A DNA stretch of 64,000 bases from Gautieria morchelliformis (GCA_015179125.1 WHVA01000474.1:24229-88228); one strand, 5' to 3'. Positions 11,197 to 22,379 are shown, numbered from the stretch's first letter. Numbers and translations are program-made. The notes: generated by a model not told the origin, from the letters alone.

Positions 11197-12191
11197 CTAA
11201 TCACTGTCGCTGAAGTGTAGACCCTCGTTTTCTTCGGTTTCAGACTCATTGGCGGTGCGGTCATATTGTGATATGTCGATAGAGGTCGTGCCTTCTTCCA
11301 CGAGAGTCGCATCCGAAGTAGCCAAGTTCCGATCACGTTCGAAGAGTTGCCGACCTAGAATAACCTACTGAGTCATGATAAGTCCGCGGTCACGGAGGGG
11401 TGCGAACCAGTTAATCTAGTGCCTATTTTACGGAGTTCGTCACGGTCTTTCCCCGGTAAAACCTTGAGGCGTTCCTCTTGCTCAATAACTCGACGAGCAG
11501 CCATTTCTTTGTCGAACTTTGACTTCCAAGAAAGGAATGCTTCAGGCGTCACTGGTGTACCTCGCGTCCGAGCCTCCTCGGCCTGGGGGATCCTTTGAGT
11601 GAAGAACAAGAATTATAAGCAAACGAAAGCACACCTCGATTTCTAGCCGCTCTTTTTCTACCGCCTCTCTCCGCTTTTGCTCTACCCGAGACTGAAGTAA
11701 CATTAAAAGCCTTTCCCGGATATGTGATATTAGCGTGAATGTCATAGCCATGCCAATATTTTCTTCGCCGATGGTATTTAACTCTGATATCAAGTCGCCT
11801 GATTCTTGATCGTCTAATGCACCCTCGAGGACATCAAGCGAAAGTTCTGGGAGAACATCGGGGTACGAATCAGGATATATCACCCTTAGCAGTAATCTTA
11901 CTGTGATGCCTCGTCAGAGAGCGGGTTAGCACCAGACGATGGAGAACTCACGATCATCTTCTCCACTGATCTGCTCATCTGGCTCGACGACAATCTCGAT
12001 TTCCTTGTCAGACAATTCTTTCCATGAGTCTCAGCTTGCGCAAAGCACCAGACCATAAACTGACGACTGACTGGTCAGTTCTGTGGGGTAGATTGAGTCA
12101 AGAACCTAATGATCATAAGTTTGTTGACTCCCAGCTAGATATGTCCAAGGAGACGCACCTCAAATTCTTCTGCAAGGACTTCCGACGACAT
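11197..12191 (-). CDS. GIR2: RWD-domain protein GIR2/RWDD1 (DRG-family regulatory protein 2)
   Basis: Cytoplasmic protein that binds the ribosome-associated GTPase Drg/Rbg2 and, in yeast, Gcn1 (family knowledge). Six minus-strand exons fit exactly: 12191-12159, 12105-12072, 12017-11952, 11900-11635, 11582-11408 and 11354-11197. They give 243 residues, the same length as I recall for the human protein. The RWD domain covers residues about 1-110 (MSSEVLAEEFEVLDSIYPTE, IYPDSYPDVLPEL, EENIGMAMTFTLIS). A charged helix follows (EQKRREAVEKERLEIEAEE), then the family signature RGTPVTPEAFLSWKSKFDKE and GRQLFERDRNLATSD. The tail is acidic and ends HFSDSD. The first three exons are 33, 34 and 66 nt. Confidence 0.94.
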
Positions 12192-14301
12192 GATCACAAG
12201 GGTTCGGACTTATGTTGTAGCGCCGCCTCAACTGGCCGGTGGTGTACGCATTTTCCAGTTGAGAATTACGACTGGTTCGTGACCGCATCACTACTAATCA
12301 CCCTCTATGTTAGGTCATTGGGTGGCGTCCTAGCCGAGTACTGTGGTTTGATATTTTCCCCCAGCGGGGACACCGAATCTGGATGCATCAAACTTGAACA
12401 CGCGTGATGAAGCATTTACTGAGATGATGAACTCGGTGTGTCTTAGATATATCACGACGGGAAAAAGTTTACTAAGCTGATCTTATATACTTAAGAGTTC
12501 CCTGGTCTGTATGGCACCTTCAAGTTCAGGAAGGATTTGCTGTAAACAAACGAAGAAAGATGAATCATGGGTATTTGCCTTGGGCTGCAGGTTACACCAT
12601 CAAAAGTCGCGAGAGGTGAGGTGCCAAGCACATACCTTACGTCCTGCGTCGGAGTAACAGTCGTGTGCAGCAGGTGAGCAGGCATAGAACTCACTCATGG
12701 GGGAAATAGATATCACTAACCTCACAATATATCATACCCCGGGCTGTCCTCCAGCAGTGCGTACGGGCTACAGCAGCAGTGGGGTACCCAGCTTGAGGGG
12801 CATAAACTATTTGACGTGAAACAAGATCAAAGCTGGTTCCAAGGCACCGTATTTTATGTCAAATTCCCCATGGTGAAACCCCTAAGCTAGTAATGGAATG
12901 CTCTCTGCTTCAGCCGCGTTTTCTTGGGACTTGGGCGAGAATGTTGTTAATGACGATTAATCATAACCGAATTGTAAATGCTAGGCACATGATAGTTTGC
13001 TGATTGTTGTGAGCCTCCTCGCTGCTATCTACACGCTCCTATCCCTTTGAAGGCCATTTCAGATGTACAGTCATCTCCGTGATAGTACCCATTTACTGAG
13101 GTATATAATGATGTCGCGCCGTGCAAGTTTTCTGGCAAGTTCTCGAGTCCTTCAAGTACTGAACACCATAGCATCTCATCTTAGGATATGACACCATCCC
13201 CGCTCCCCACTCCACATAATCAGAACCTGGGGGTGAGCATCATCAGCCGCGGCGGCTGATTTATACAAGACGCCAATATTTCGTCGATTAAGGGACGCTA
13301 AGCTCATCGATCTCGATGCAGACTGCCGGTGGTTATTGTAAAGCACTCGGTGCCTCAACCACATGCAACGGATCGACTGCAGTAGGAAGGGTCATTGTCC
13401 AACATGAGTGTGATTTGCAGTATCAATTTTAAATTCCCTGTAGGTCGACGGTGCGAAATCAAATTTCACGCTCCGCGAGCAGCACGGTTCCGAACCTTTG
13501 GGCAAGGAGAAGAGAAGAGAAATGTTAATAGCTCAGAATATGAGATTCCCAGACGACTCAGGAGAGAGAATATGACCATAAGCCTGTCTTCTAGAAGGTC
13601 TTTGCATGATACCAGCAGGAAGTCTCCCCAGGATATTTGCTATCGCAAAGTGCGAGCTGCTTAAGGTCACGTGACGTAACGGACTGTCGACACCGGTGCT
13701 ACCCCTCACCGAGCAGCAAAGTATTTCATGGGATCACTTGAAAACATACTAGCGGTCATTGTTCTAATTTTTTAAAATTTATTCTTGACTGGTTCCTCAC
13801 AAGCCATGTGTCACTCGTCCCAGAAGGCACATACATTACGACATAATTGAGTTGATTCTTAGGTATTCACACAGGACAAGCTGTCAGAATATATCTCTGT
13901 TTCAATAATCTAAAGAAACCTTGACGCCAGAGGTGTTGTGGCCGATGCAGCGCCGTGAGCAGACAGCCCCCTAGCGCGGCATCTACAAGCCTCTCCTCTG
14001 GAGACGAAGTCGGAGCTTCAAGGCTTGCGCCGAACGTTATCACTGCATATGCTACAATCGTTGTGACAGTAAAATCTCCAATTTATCCACGGCGGGGCCG
14101 ACATGAAATTTATTCAGCACCAAACGTGAAGCATTCAATAACCTTTACATATCCTACCGACGAAACTCTTACAAACCTATACATTGGCGGTGTAATAACT
14201 CAGAAAGCATCTGATATGGGTGCAATGGTTTTCCCGGGCGTTGGTCTGGCTCGCAGAGCGCCTACCATGCATGTGGGATCCAAATGTGCTGTAAAAACTT
14301 T
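12192..14301. other. Long intergenic stretch with no supportable gene
   Basis: 2.1 kb upstream of the GIR2 gene. Open frames at 12024-12407, 13395-13664 and 13955-14458 lack recognisable motifs or spliceable partners. A short plus-strand string near 12498 (GLYGTFKFRK) faintly recalls an oligosaccharyltransferase subunit but leads nowhere. Probably regulatory or decayed DNA. Confidence 0.4.
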
Positions 14302-15059
14302 AGAGCCCGTTCGGCTACAGAATTGCGTGGAATCGCACAGCCAAAATGAAATGATGTCGATTCCAGATGATTCCGGAAATCGCATGAGATTGTGTGACTG
14401 TTCGGCTGGCACAATTTTGGAGAATGCCTACTTCTGCTATTGCAATTTTCATGGGTAATTTGGAATTCTGGTTCTGACCTGAATTCCACATTATTTCAAA
14501 AACCAAATTGCTTTCCATCATTACACCACACCACCCTAGACATTGCATCATGGCCACTCCCAGCTCGGACAAGCCCAAAAAGGAAATCAATTCGGCCGTC
14601 GCGCTCCTCCAAGCAACGTGAGGTACTCAAGCGGAATCAGAAGGTAGCGGCGACCCTTGCTTTTACTGCATCTGCATTGCACTGGCAACAAAGTTCATGC
14701 ACATTTAATTAAGTAGTGGTTTTTTTGTCTAAGTACCATTTTTGATAGAAAATGTTATAGCAGTGACAAGGGCACCTGTAAGCACCAACAGAATGGCCCT
14801 TTGGGCAGCCTTCCGGCCCTGTCTCGATCGAGACAGGCCATGCTTCCAAACGACGCAACATTGACTACGCTGTCACGTGACAGAAGTGTAGTTACTAGGA
14901 GTGTTCGGCTGGTTTTGGTGAAATTGAGCGAAATCACACAGGTGGTGGTGTTGCGTTCGGCGGGCTGAAACGCAGCAAATGAAATCGCAAGACCGCACCA
15001 TCCCAATTGGCACTGGGTTTTCCAAGTGTAAATTACAATTCCGTAGCCGAACGAGCTCT
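14302..15059. mobile_element. Non-autonomous DNA transposon with 24-bp terminal inverted repeats
   Basis: The left end 14302-14325 and the reverse complement of the right end 15036-15059 match at 22 of 24 positions (AGAGCYCGTTCGGCTACRGA core). The 758-bp body has two further copies of TGTTCGGCTGG (about 14399 and 14907) in direct orientation and no transposase. No clear target-site duplication is visible at the outer edges, so the superfamily is undetermined; hAT-like is possible but unproven. A short open segment at 14551-14619 (MATPSSDKPKKEINS) could be captured host exon sequence, which is speculative. Confidence 0.6.
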
Positions 15060-16759
15060 GAGTTCTGACGCGGATTGCCTGTGGACCCTAGTTAGTATCC
15101 CCGGCTGCGCCTGTGTGTCATCTGTATGACGGCACGAGTCTCTGATGCGTTATACGGAATGCATGCATGGTTGTCCCTATTATTTTAGTGTCAATGTGTG
15201 GTATTTTGATCCAACTCTGCTCCATGAGAGTAAGCTCTCCCGCTCATGGATGTAATCGATCCAGGACGATGCTCCGAGTCCTTTCCAGCCTGCGCGGTGC
15301 GGTATGCAGCACCCGGTTATGTCACATTCACGTTCCATGATCATTACTGTGTCTATCAGCCTGCCAGCCCTGCTCAGCCTGCCAGCCTGCATGCCCCTCA
15401 GGCCCCTCACTGGCCTCCAGCGTTTTTGCTACCAATAAATATTAGCTACTGAATCGTGTGCCTAATATTTTCAATTCAGTTGAGCTAATATCTATTGGTA
15501 CCAAAAACACTACCTAACTGCTTTTCGGACCTGACAATTTGCTCACCCTCTGGAATTCCCTCGTACTCTGAGGCTGGGGATCCCTGACTTATATCCTGTA
15601 GATGCGACACCAACGTCAGCTCTTCCTTTTCTAAGTATCATGCACTGACCTCTACCGTTCGCCCAAGGCTTCTTTTGATTGGTCACATATATTCACGCCT
15701 CCGACTAGTACTCCCGTCCGAAACTATCGACATACAGTGTCTTGCCTCCACGAATTCTTGGAGTGGAGGGAGGTCAAGGGCGTACACACGTGCACCAGCT
15801 TCTGCGAGAGCCGACCTCGAGACCTAGCCCGGATCGGCACCCGACGACGGCCACACGATCAGCAAGGCAAACAAAAAAACTCCAGGATTGCCGAGGGTTG
15901 AATCCCCGTCTTCGCCACTTGAGTTGCGGCTGATACGCCTTTGCCTTGTTGGCTGGGCCCCCCGTTGAAAGGAAGCGTCGACGGAACACATTCGACCTGA
16001 GCGTTCATAAACGAGTGACATTCCACCCTTCGGGAGAACATTCAATGGGTGGCTATTATATCCTGGTACTGGAAAGTTATTCGACTGGAACTCATAAGGG
16101 CCGGTACCTTGAACATGGTTCTGACTCGGCGCCTTCTCACTCCCCAAGCAAAGCTTCTTTAGGTCACACACCACCCACGGCTTTGTACGCACGGTGGGCT
16201 ATATTTGCCGCAATCATATGTGCCAAGAATGACACCAGGTAGATCGTGGCAGGCTGTGGCACTTGACCTTCAACATGATGACCTTGGCAGGAGCTTGTTG
16301 TCTTCAAACTTAACGAGGGCGCACCTACCTAGCATTAGTAACTATGAAAGGTAACGCAACGGAAAGGCTCACCGCTTTGTTCCCTACAATTCTGGAGTTC
16401 GAGCTCGAGTTCTCTTCGCGGCGAATTAAGGGTGACGTAGCATGTCATTACATGGAGCTCGATATTTGTGCGCATTTTACTCGTCAACTTACATTAATTG
16501 TGCAGACGGTTGTCCCTGGCAATGGTCTTTCAAACGCGCTATAATACAGCTCTAAGCATGCAAAGGTCATGTTACCCAGTAGCTATAAAAAGTTATCTTG
16601 ATTGGGTTTGATTTGTCCCCTGGTTCTCGATGAGGCAGAGATGCGTATTATAATACTTCGCGCGCCTCAGAGTGGCAGATCAGACGTGTTGCCTGCTGAG
16701 TGGTGGCCTCCCTTGAAGATGGGGCTGTCTAGCGTGTGGACTCTGGAACGCGCGAGCAG
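15060..16759. other. Intergenic stretch with one fold-back sequence, no gene seen
   Basis: 1.7 kb between the TIR element and the 3' end of the unidentified 16760 gene. Several short frames occur on both strands without family features. The only clear structure is the inverted repeat at 15422-15508, listed separately. Confidence 0.4.
15422..15508. repeat. Imperfect fold-back inverted repeat
   Basis: The left arm 15422-15447 (GTTTTTGCTACCAATAAATA...) and the reverse complement of 15483-15508 match at 24 of 26 positions. Pairing continues inward through CTGAAT with one gap. The whole folds into a hairpin with a loop of about 15-35 nt. It may be a miniature element or the remains of two inverted insertions. 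Confidence 0.6.
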
Positions 16760-17563
16760 TTAGGACGTAACAGAAACGTCATATCCAGTACCATTTCCAG
16801 TAGGAGCGGCTCGGCTGATAGTAGGAAGATCGATGGTGGAGCGACGAGTAGCGAGGTTACCTTTCAAGACGTAAACCCCTCACCTAGAAGAAGCCTGCAC
16901 GCAAACACCTTGATTCCGAGCAACGTCCAGCACTATGGCCACAGCAGCATCCCCCTGATTTAAAACCAGGTCTCTTACGGCAGGAAGTTTTTTCCACTGC
17001 AACAGTTCTTCCACCCTCCGGTGTGGATCCATCACAGTTCTTCGACGGCAGACTGCTTTCGACTTACGCTTGCGAAGATGTGCCATAACGTGAGATTCTT
17101 CAGTATGCTCGTGAACGATGTTGACTTTCCGGAAGAAAGATTGTTGACGGAAGATATCATACGCCCTGCGGTCATTTCGTGTCCATGTCCACACGTCGTT
17201 ACGACTGTCTGCGTTCCAATTGCCTTTTCAGTCAGAGGCACCACCATCCATACGGTAGAGCACGTCCATCAATGCCATGAGGAGCGCTGACAAGTGCCCT
17301 GGGCTAACCCGGGTACTCACTGCTCACGAATTCTTTCTTTCCTTTGGATGTTTGCTTGAGGGTACCTCACAGGTTGCAAATCCCAAAACTGTATCAGAAT
17401 GATGGGTTTGCCAGTTAAAAACCCAATTCGCGTTAGTCCGACTCCATGTGTCACATGTCGTCAACGAGAGGGACGCCCAGCGACGTCGTAAAAGGGAAGA
17501 GAGAAGCAGCGTCCCAACTCGTGGCGCAGAGGCTGGTATATTTCTTTGGCGTTTCATTATCAT
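16760..17563 (-). CDS. Unidentified 160-residue protein, provisional spliced model
   Basis: Not recognised. Provisional exons on the minus strand are 17563-17519, 17388-17321, 17286-17254, 17165-16884 and 16814-16760, summing to 161 codons. The best-supported part is exon 4, an open run with AYDIFRQQSFFRKVNIVHEH, SHVMAHLRKRKSKAVC and WKKLPAVRDLVLNQGDAAVA, followed by a clean junction into SSSRAAPTGNGTGYDVSVTS and a stop. The exon 1-2 join gives MKRQRNIPASAPRFWDLQPV. The model needs a 34-nt intron (17320-17287), unusually short. The N-terminus could extend upstream (DYIAKEDPTTRPN is open just before the ATG), so an unseen first exon is likely. The basic patch RKRK suggests nuclear or mitochondrial location; this is inference. 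Confidence 0.48.
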
Positions 17564-17785
17564 ATTTGGACGGGTAGTCGGGTCTTCTTTGGCAATATAG
17601 TCAGACAGTACTAGTAGCTAGAGCGGCGTTTGAACAAGAGAGGCTCACATTATCTCGAGACAAAGTCATGATCGCCACACACAATTATCCGGGAGCCAGC
17701 ACTCATGCGTGCGCAGACCAAAGCCATTATCAGAGGTGTAATATGAAAGAACTGTGATAAGGTGAATTGTTACAGAACCTTGACT

Positions 17786-18482
17786 CTAATGCCTAGCACC
17801 CCACATACGATCCCGCAATCTGATTTCAGTTACAAGTTTTACTTTCTTTCTCACCTGCAGTCTATTGTCAATACTCCCAGGTTATTTATGTACCACGCTG
17901 ATACATACCTCATCCGCAAACTTCCGCCTCCATCTCTCGCTGCGTAATCGACGCCGTTTCGTTCCCTTTTTCTCATGTCGCTCTGCTAACCTCAATTCCG
18001 TTCTTACATTGTTCGCTCTCAATATACCTTGGAGCTTGTAGTATGCCTGTCCAACACCTTCGCTAGGCCGAACAAGAACGGTTCGCCCTGGGAATAGAGC
18101 TTAATTCTAGAATTTGGGCAAGGAATAAAGTATCAGTATTACCCTCATGTACACTAGGAGGAAGCTGGTCGGCGCGTCGGGTTGCCAACTGTTCCCATCT
18201 ATCTGCAGGCGTACCCCCAATTGAGACAGTTTTACGATCCTCTCCATCTACGATGCCTTCGAATAAATCACTGGAGAAAGTGGGTTTTCCACTAGATTGT
18301 CGAACAGCACTGAATTGTTCTTCTGACATGTGAGCACGAGGTTCAGGCGGAAACTCTCCTCTGCGCAATGAATCCGGCGACGGTGGTGGTCCAGAAGGAT
18401 AAAAAAGGGTTCGGTGGGTATTGGCGAGGGATATCAGTGAGCGAGAATATTGAAAGCTCCGCGCGAGGTTTGATAATAGCAT
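17786..18482 (-). CDS. MRP21: Mitochondrial small-subunit ribosomal protein bS21m
   Basis: Component of the mitochondrial 37S ribosomal subunit. Three minus-strand exons, 18482-18143, 18087-17909 and 17854-17786, give 195 residues. The N-terminus is a typical matrix-targeting presequence, rich in Arg/Ser/Leu and lacking acidic residues (MLLSNLARSFQYSRSLISLA). The fungal linker follows (PADRWEQLATRRADQLPPS). The S21 domain occupies about residues 115-190 (AYYKLQGILRANNVRTELRL, ERHEKKGTKRRRLRSERWRR, KFADEVRKKVKLVTEIRLRD). Introns of 55 and 54 nt have GT and AG ends. A longer overlapping minus frame (18063-18611) shares most of exon 1 but reads through the first intron. The presequence decides the start at 18482. 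Confidence 0.94.
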
Positions 18483-18737
18483 GGGCCGGCGTCGCCTTCG
18501 CCAGCGCGGTCGCTGCTGTCGTTGCGGTGGGTGCTGGGAGCAGAAACGCGGGGTGCTCACGTAAGCCCCGCCCGGCACCGGCCGCCGCGCAGCGATATAC
18601 GACGTTCTCATCGACCTTCATCTGCAGGCTTCTTGATTGCGAGTACAGAATGGAAGCTCTGTTGTGAGACCACTCACTCAACCAATGCCTCTTTTCCTGG
18701 ATAAGCTTGTCCATGGTTGGCTTGTCAGGTGGTAGGG

Positions 18738-19240
18738 TGTAAATACCCTATTGACTTGCATTGCCCCTAAGGCAATGTGTGCTACTGGCATGATTTAAAA
18801 AAAATTTTTTTTATATCCATTTTTGTCTTTTCAGGCGTTGCCCTATGTAAGACGATGCATACATTTTTCTGACTTGTCCCTTGTAATCTAACCATCCTTG
18901 TCTCTATCTCTGCATGTGCTCAGTGGGTGACACCCTGAGCTGATCCATGCTTGTGTGAAGCGGGGTGTGTTTTTGGTATATATAAGGATGATCATGCCTC
19001 TGAAACACCAATACTCCCCTCAGCACCCCTTTAAAGCCAAACAGTCCAACCCATAAACCGCATAGTAATCGACCTTCCACGGCTTATTTGGGCATGTAAT
19101 ACCCATGTGTACTTCAATTTGTACCCCTCAGCTGCGACACCACCATGACACCTTTCCCGCATCCCAACGAGTGGCAGCAGCTGCAGTCTACTGCCGATGT
19201 TTCTGGCCCAGCCTCTGGCTGTCGGTGTGACAAATCATGA
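18738..19240 (+). repeat. LTR-like retroelement remnant
   Basis: Begins TGTAAATACCC and has an AT-rich core, a TATA-type promoter (TATATAAGG near 18978) and, near 19144, a short open start (MTPFPHPNEWQQLQ) that soon meets a stop. This fits the 5' LTR and leader of a degraded LTR element, but no second copy lies in the window to define its ends. Confidence 0.35.
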
Positions 19241-19376
19241 TAGTACAGGTACCCGGTACTCCAATGCGTCGGTTGGCTGGATTAGATAATTGGAGTAGGT
19301 GTCATTGTGTTCCTAAAGGGTCGGTTCTGAATTGGAAGGGATAGTTGAGTATACCACCATTCATATTGTTACGTAT

Positions 19377-20057
19377 CGGAATTCCCGGAGGTTGGAACTG
19401 GAAAGGACAACGGCTTCAACTTATGTGTTGCGCCCCTGATGAACTACCGTCCTAAGTATTTCGGGATTGACTTGCAGATATCGGAGAAGGTGGAAGTCGG
19501 GAACAGAGTACTGAGAGTCGAGGTTCGAGGGTCGGAGAACAAAGGTCGGAAGAGGCGGAGGACAGAGGGTCGAGAGCGGAAGGAGACAAGACTAGCAAAA
19601 CTCGCTGTGCTAAGAACAGGAGACAGTGCGAAGGGAATCACGTATTGAAGTCGATTATCTGATTGCAGAAACGGAGACATACATGAGGGGGTTTTATACA
19701 AAGAGCAGAAGCAACAGGTAATGATATGCTACTAAGCAAATTCCGGAGAGTGCGGGAATCGGATAGACATACGGGGCAAGTAACTAATGCGGAACAATGG
19801 GATGACAAGGGGGGTGCAGGGTAGGGTAAGTACAATGGCATTGGAAGAAACGGAATTACGGAAATAGTATCTTGCTGTGTTCAGGGTCGAGTAGGGGGGC
19901 CGGTATCTGGAGGTGGCCAGGGGTACTGAAATAACAAGGGTCGAGGTAGAGGGTTGCAGATGGTGCGGATGTTGTGGAATAGAGTCGGAGGTGGTGGGGA
20001 GGTGGTGCGGAGGATATGCGGATGTGGCAGAGATGGTTGAGCGGAACAGTCGTAACA
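19377..20057 (-). mobile_element. Solo LTR, same family as the LTR at 45088-46589
   Basis: 681 bp with TGTTACG...CGTAACA ends, flanked by direct 5-bp duplications CATAT (19372-19376 and 20058-20062), so a precise insertion followed by LTR-LTR recombination. Sequence from about 19390-19470 and 19640-19700 matches, in the reading direction TGTTAC to TAACA, the reverse complement of 45430-46570. This includes the Pro/Ser-like GGTCGGA repeats, the GGTTTTATACAAAG segment and the AACTACCGTCCTAAGTATTT block. It lacks the expanded 14-bp array of the other copy. Confidence 0.85.
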
Positions 20058-20138
20058 CATATTTGGGGCAGGCAATCGGATGTTATTGGCAATCGGTGTG
20101 GCAGAAATTTGCCAGAGTGTCTAGGGTGTTATCTCCGG

Positions 20139-20219
20139 AGGGGCTAGGGTTGAACACTCAGCCTTAGCTTATATGCTCAACCCCCGGGGCAGGCTTACCA
20201 CTAAGCTACCGCGGCCCCT
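20139..20219 (-). repeat. tRNA-like sequence, possible SINE head or tRNA relic
   Basis: The minus strand reads AGGGGCCGCGGTAGCTTAGT followed by GGTAAGCC, which resembles a tRNA 5' half with a Pol III A box (TAGCTTAGTGG). The downstream TGTTCAACCC is a weak B box, and AGGGGC at the start can pair with GCCCCT at the end. No 7-nt anticodon loop with a proper stem can be drawn, so this is not a functional tRNA. Confidence 0.35.
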
Positions 20220-20223
20220 GCAT

Positions 20224-20400
20224 GATTATTTAATACCAATGGGTCCTTCACTGTATAGTTCTTGCATGGGAACCGCACTGTGGTTCCCCATCTTACTCTT
20301 ACCTTACACTGTCACTACATAGCACCCAGGATTACCACACATTTGGTTGAGTTCTGATTGCCCTGTGATACAAGGTCCTAAGATCACTGTCATGGCCCAT
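20224..20400 (+). repeat. Diverged, truncated copy of the gypsy LTR
   Basis: Shares with the LTRs at 20585, 21983, 28379 and 36538 the ordered blocks ATGGGTCCTTCACTGTATAG, GCATGGGAACC...GGTTCCCC, CTTACACTGTCACTACATA and GGTTGAGTTCTG. The 5' terminus is missing, and it is the most diverged copy in the window. Confidence 0.6.
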
Positions 20401-20584
20401 TTATTCTTGTATCAAGTTACCCCCATTTTCCCTTTTATCCCTCCATCTCTATGTTCACTCTGTTTTCCCTTCGCCGGATTCACCGAATCACCATTCACTA
20501 CTCGCATCATTCGCCAGTAGTCATGCCATAAAACACGATCGACATCCCCTACCTGGTGTGATGGTTCATCACTGACCCCATCAC
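20401..20584. other. Short spacer between gypsy LTR copies
   Basis: No feature recognised. It is possibly relic internal sequence of an older gypsy element. Confidence 0.3.
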
Positions 20585-20816
20585 TGTAAATATAGATATT
20601 TACCTGTGTTGCCGTGAGGCAACACATAATAACTGGTAGCTTACATAGTGCCAGTGGGTCCTCATGGACCCACTGTATAGTTCTTGCATGGGAATCCCCC
20701 GGGATTCCCCAGCTTAACTTTACCTGTAACCGTCACTACGTCGTATTAGAATCACCATAGTTTGGTCGAGTTCTACTGCCTTGTGATAACACAAGTAATA
20801 AGCCAACCATCTTACA
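20585..20816 (+). repeat. 5' LTR of old gypsy element E
   Basis: Starts TGTAAATATAGATATTTACC and ends ATCTTACA, like the family consensus TGTAAATAAC...CATCTTTACA. It contains CCAGTGGGTCCTCATGGAC and TGTATAGTTCTTGCATGGGA and is followed at once by the gag region of element E. Its divergence from the other LTRs (an extra GTTGCC...GGCAAC palindrome) marks E as an older or sister family. Confidence 0.75.
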
Positions 20817-21982
20817 CCTTTTTGAACTTCCAACGACTGTTTGCCTAGCAAACAGTTGAAGAGTGGTTCTTGCAGCATCTTAGACAAGATCGCTGTGCTG
20901 ACGATTGAAAAATCGTCGGAAAACTAACATAGTACAACATACTACAATCGACTGTGCACCTGCAATGTACCCGCTCAGTCGAACGACGTGATCTAGCAGT
21001 TTGCGCAACAAAACCCCGGTGCAGCCTAGCGACACCACGGCTGACACTACCTTGGGCTCAGGGCCCAAGGAGATAGAAGACGGCGAAGTCATAGACCTCG
21101 CCACACCCGTCCTGGCACCAGAGGACTTGGACACCGTCGACCACGTGTCTCTGAGCGTAGACGAAGCGGAAGGACAGGACGGGGACAAGTCACGCTCCCC
21201 ATCCCGCTTGCCCCCACCTCGCGACAAGGGCAAGGGCCAAGCGAGATCCCCTGTCAGCAATGACGAAGGCTCAGCATCGGACCGGACGTCACGACAAGTT
21301 AAGAGCCGCGATGCAACCCCCCAGTCAAAAGATTGGACAACCGTTGCTCCTCCCAAGGAACAACGTCAAAAACGACGAGCACCTGAGGATAATCAGGACT
21401 CGGAATACTCGAGCTCAAGTTGAAAGAGCTCGAGGACAAACACCGCTGATGAAACAATGGTGACCGTGCGGGTGAACAATCAGCTACATGAAGCAACCCA
21501 ATGCATCAGCCACGCCGATGCGAGGAACGAGCAGGCCGGCATAGTCATGACGGCACGCAGACTAGCAAGGTCGCTTGCGGGCCTGCGAGCATCACTGGCG
21601 GAATCCCACACTGACGTGCGCCAGAGCAACACAGAAATTGCCGGCGTAAGGGCGACACTACAAGCCCTTGAAGAAAAGAATGAGGGTTGCCGCCACCGAG
21701 GGTCGCATAGAGCGACAGATGGTGGGCGCGACAGCGCCGCTGAAGACCAGCGCGAAGCACACGATTGGCGACGGATGCCGCCGCCAAACATCCCATGCGT
21801 GCAGGACGTATGATTCAGGAACAAATCGAGAAACCGCGGGACCAACACGGCCCCAGTGAGGGATGGCAAAACCACCCAACAGGTGATCCGCAAACAGGTG
21901 GCCTTGGAGGTCGACTCCAAGGACACGGCCGCGAGTCTGGAGCTCGAAGTCAAGCACTGGCAACAGAAAGATGCGCAAGCCG
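20817..21982 (+). pseudogene. Gag N-terminal region of gypsy element E, interrupted
   Basis: Broken frames encode a structural protein related to those of elements A and B: VQPSDTTADTTLG, EIEDGEVIDLATP, PPPRDKGKGQARSP and RRAPEDNQDSEY, then a coiled-coil part. A TGA follows SEYSSSS, and frameshifts occur after about 21700. At 21982 the gag reading (HWQQKDAQA) is cut by the LTR of element A. The rest of this gag resumes at 36755 (CYTHALELRRQHAEEAV), so E was the insertion target. Function lost. Confidence 0.75.
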
Positions 21983-22197
21983 TGTAAATAACCTATGTAT
22001 CATACACATATACTAGTTATTACATAATCCCAGTGGGCCCCTTAGGGACCCACTGTATAGTTTATGCGTGGGAACCAGCCAGCGGTCCCCATCACATCTT
22101 ACCCTTACACTGTCACTACATAACATTCAGAATACCACTCCTTGGTCAAGTTCTGTTGTGCCCTTGTGACACAAGGCTTAAGATTGTCATCTTTACA
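21983..22197 (+). repeat. 5' LTR of gypsy copy A
   Basis: 215 bp with inverted ends TGTAAA...TTTACA. It is nearly the same as the LTRs at 28379-28592 and 36538-36754, including the palindrome CCAGTGGGCCCCTTAGGGAC. Confidence 0.88.
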
Positions 22198-22379
22198 CCT
22201 TTTTTAACTATCCTGCGGTTGATCGCCACGTGACCAACCGATTGTGGATTCGAAGCAGTCTTGAAAAAGATCGCTGCGTCGACGACTAAACATTGTTGAT
22301 ACCCTCCAATAGACCCTCTACTGTTGGCTGCGAGCGTGATGATTCCACGCAGTTGAAGATGGACACGAGCATCAAGCTC

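Noticed and set aside
12495-12640. Plus-strand string GLYGTFKFRKDLL resembling part of an oligosaccharyltransferase subunit
   Set aside because: The following exon would not join in frame and no N-terminal part of such a gene is present; probably chance or a decayed scrap.
13955-14458. 167-codon plus-strand frame
   Set aside because: Composition is not protein-like, and the frame runs across the boundary of the TIR element.
15880-15925. Sequence GGGTTGAATCCCC next to a run of A/T, suggesting a tRNA T-arm and Pol III terminator
   Set aside because: No acceptor, D or anticodon stem can be formed on either strand.
18063-18611. 182-codon minus-strand frame starting MRTSYIAARRP
   Set aside because: It contains MRP21 exon 1 but reads into its first intron; the mitochondrial presequence supports the start at 18482.
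22198-22230. tRNA primer site expected after the gypsy LTR
   Set aside because: The sequence CCTTTTTTAACTATCC has no recognisable tRNA complement, so no primer site is called.
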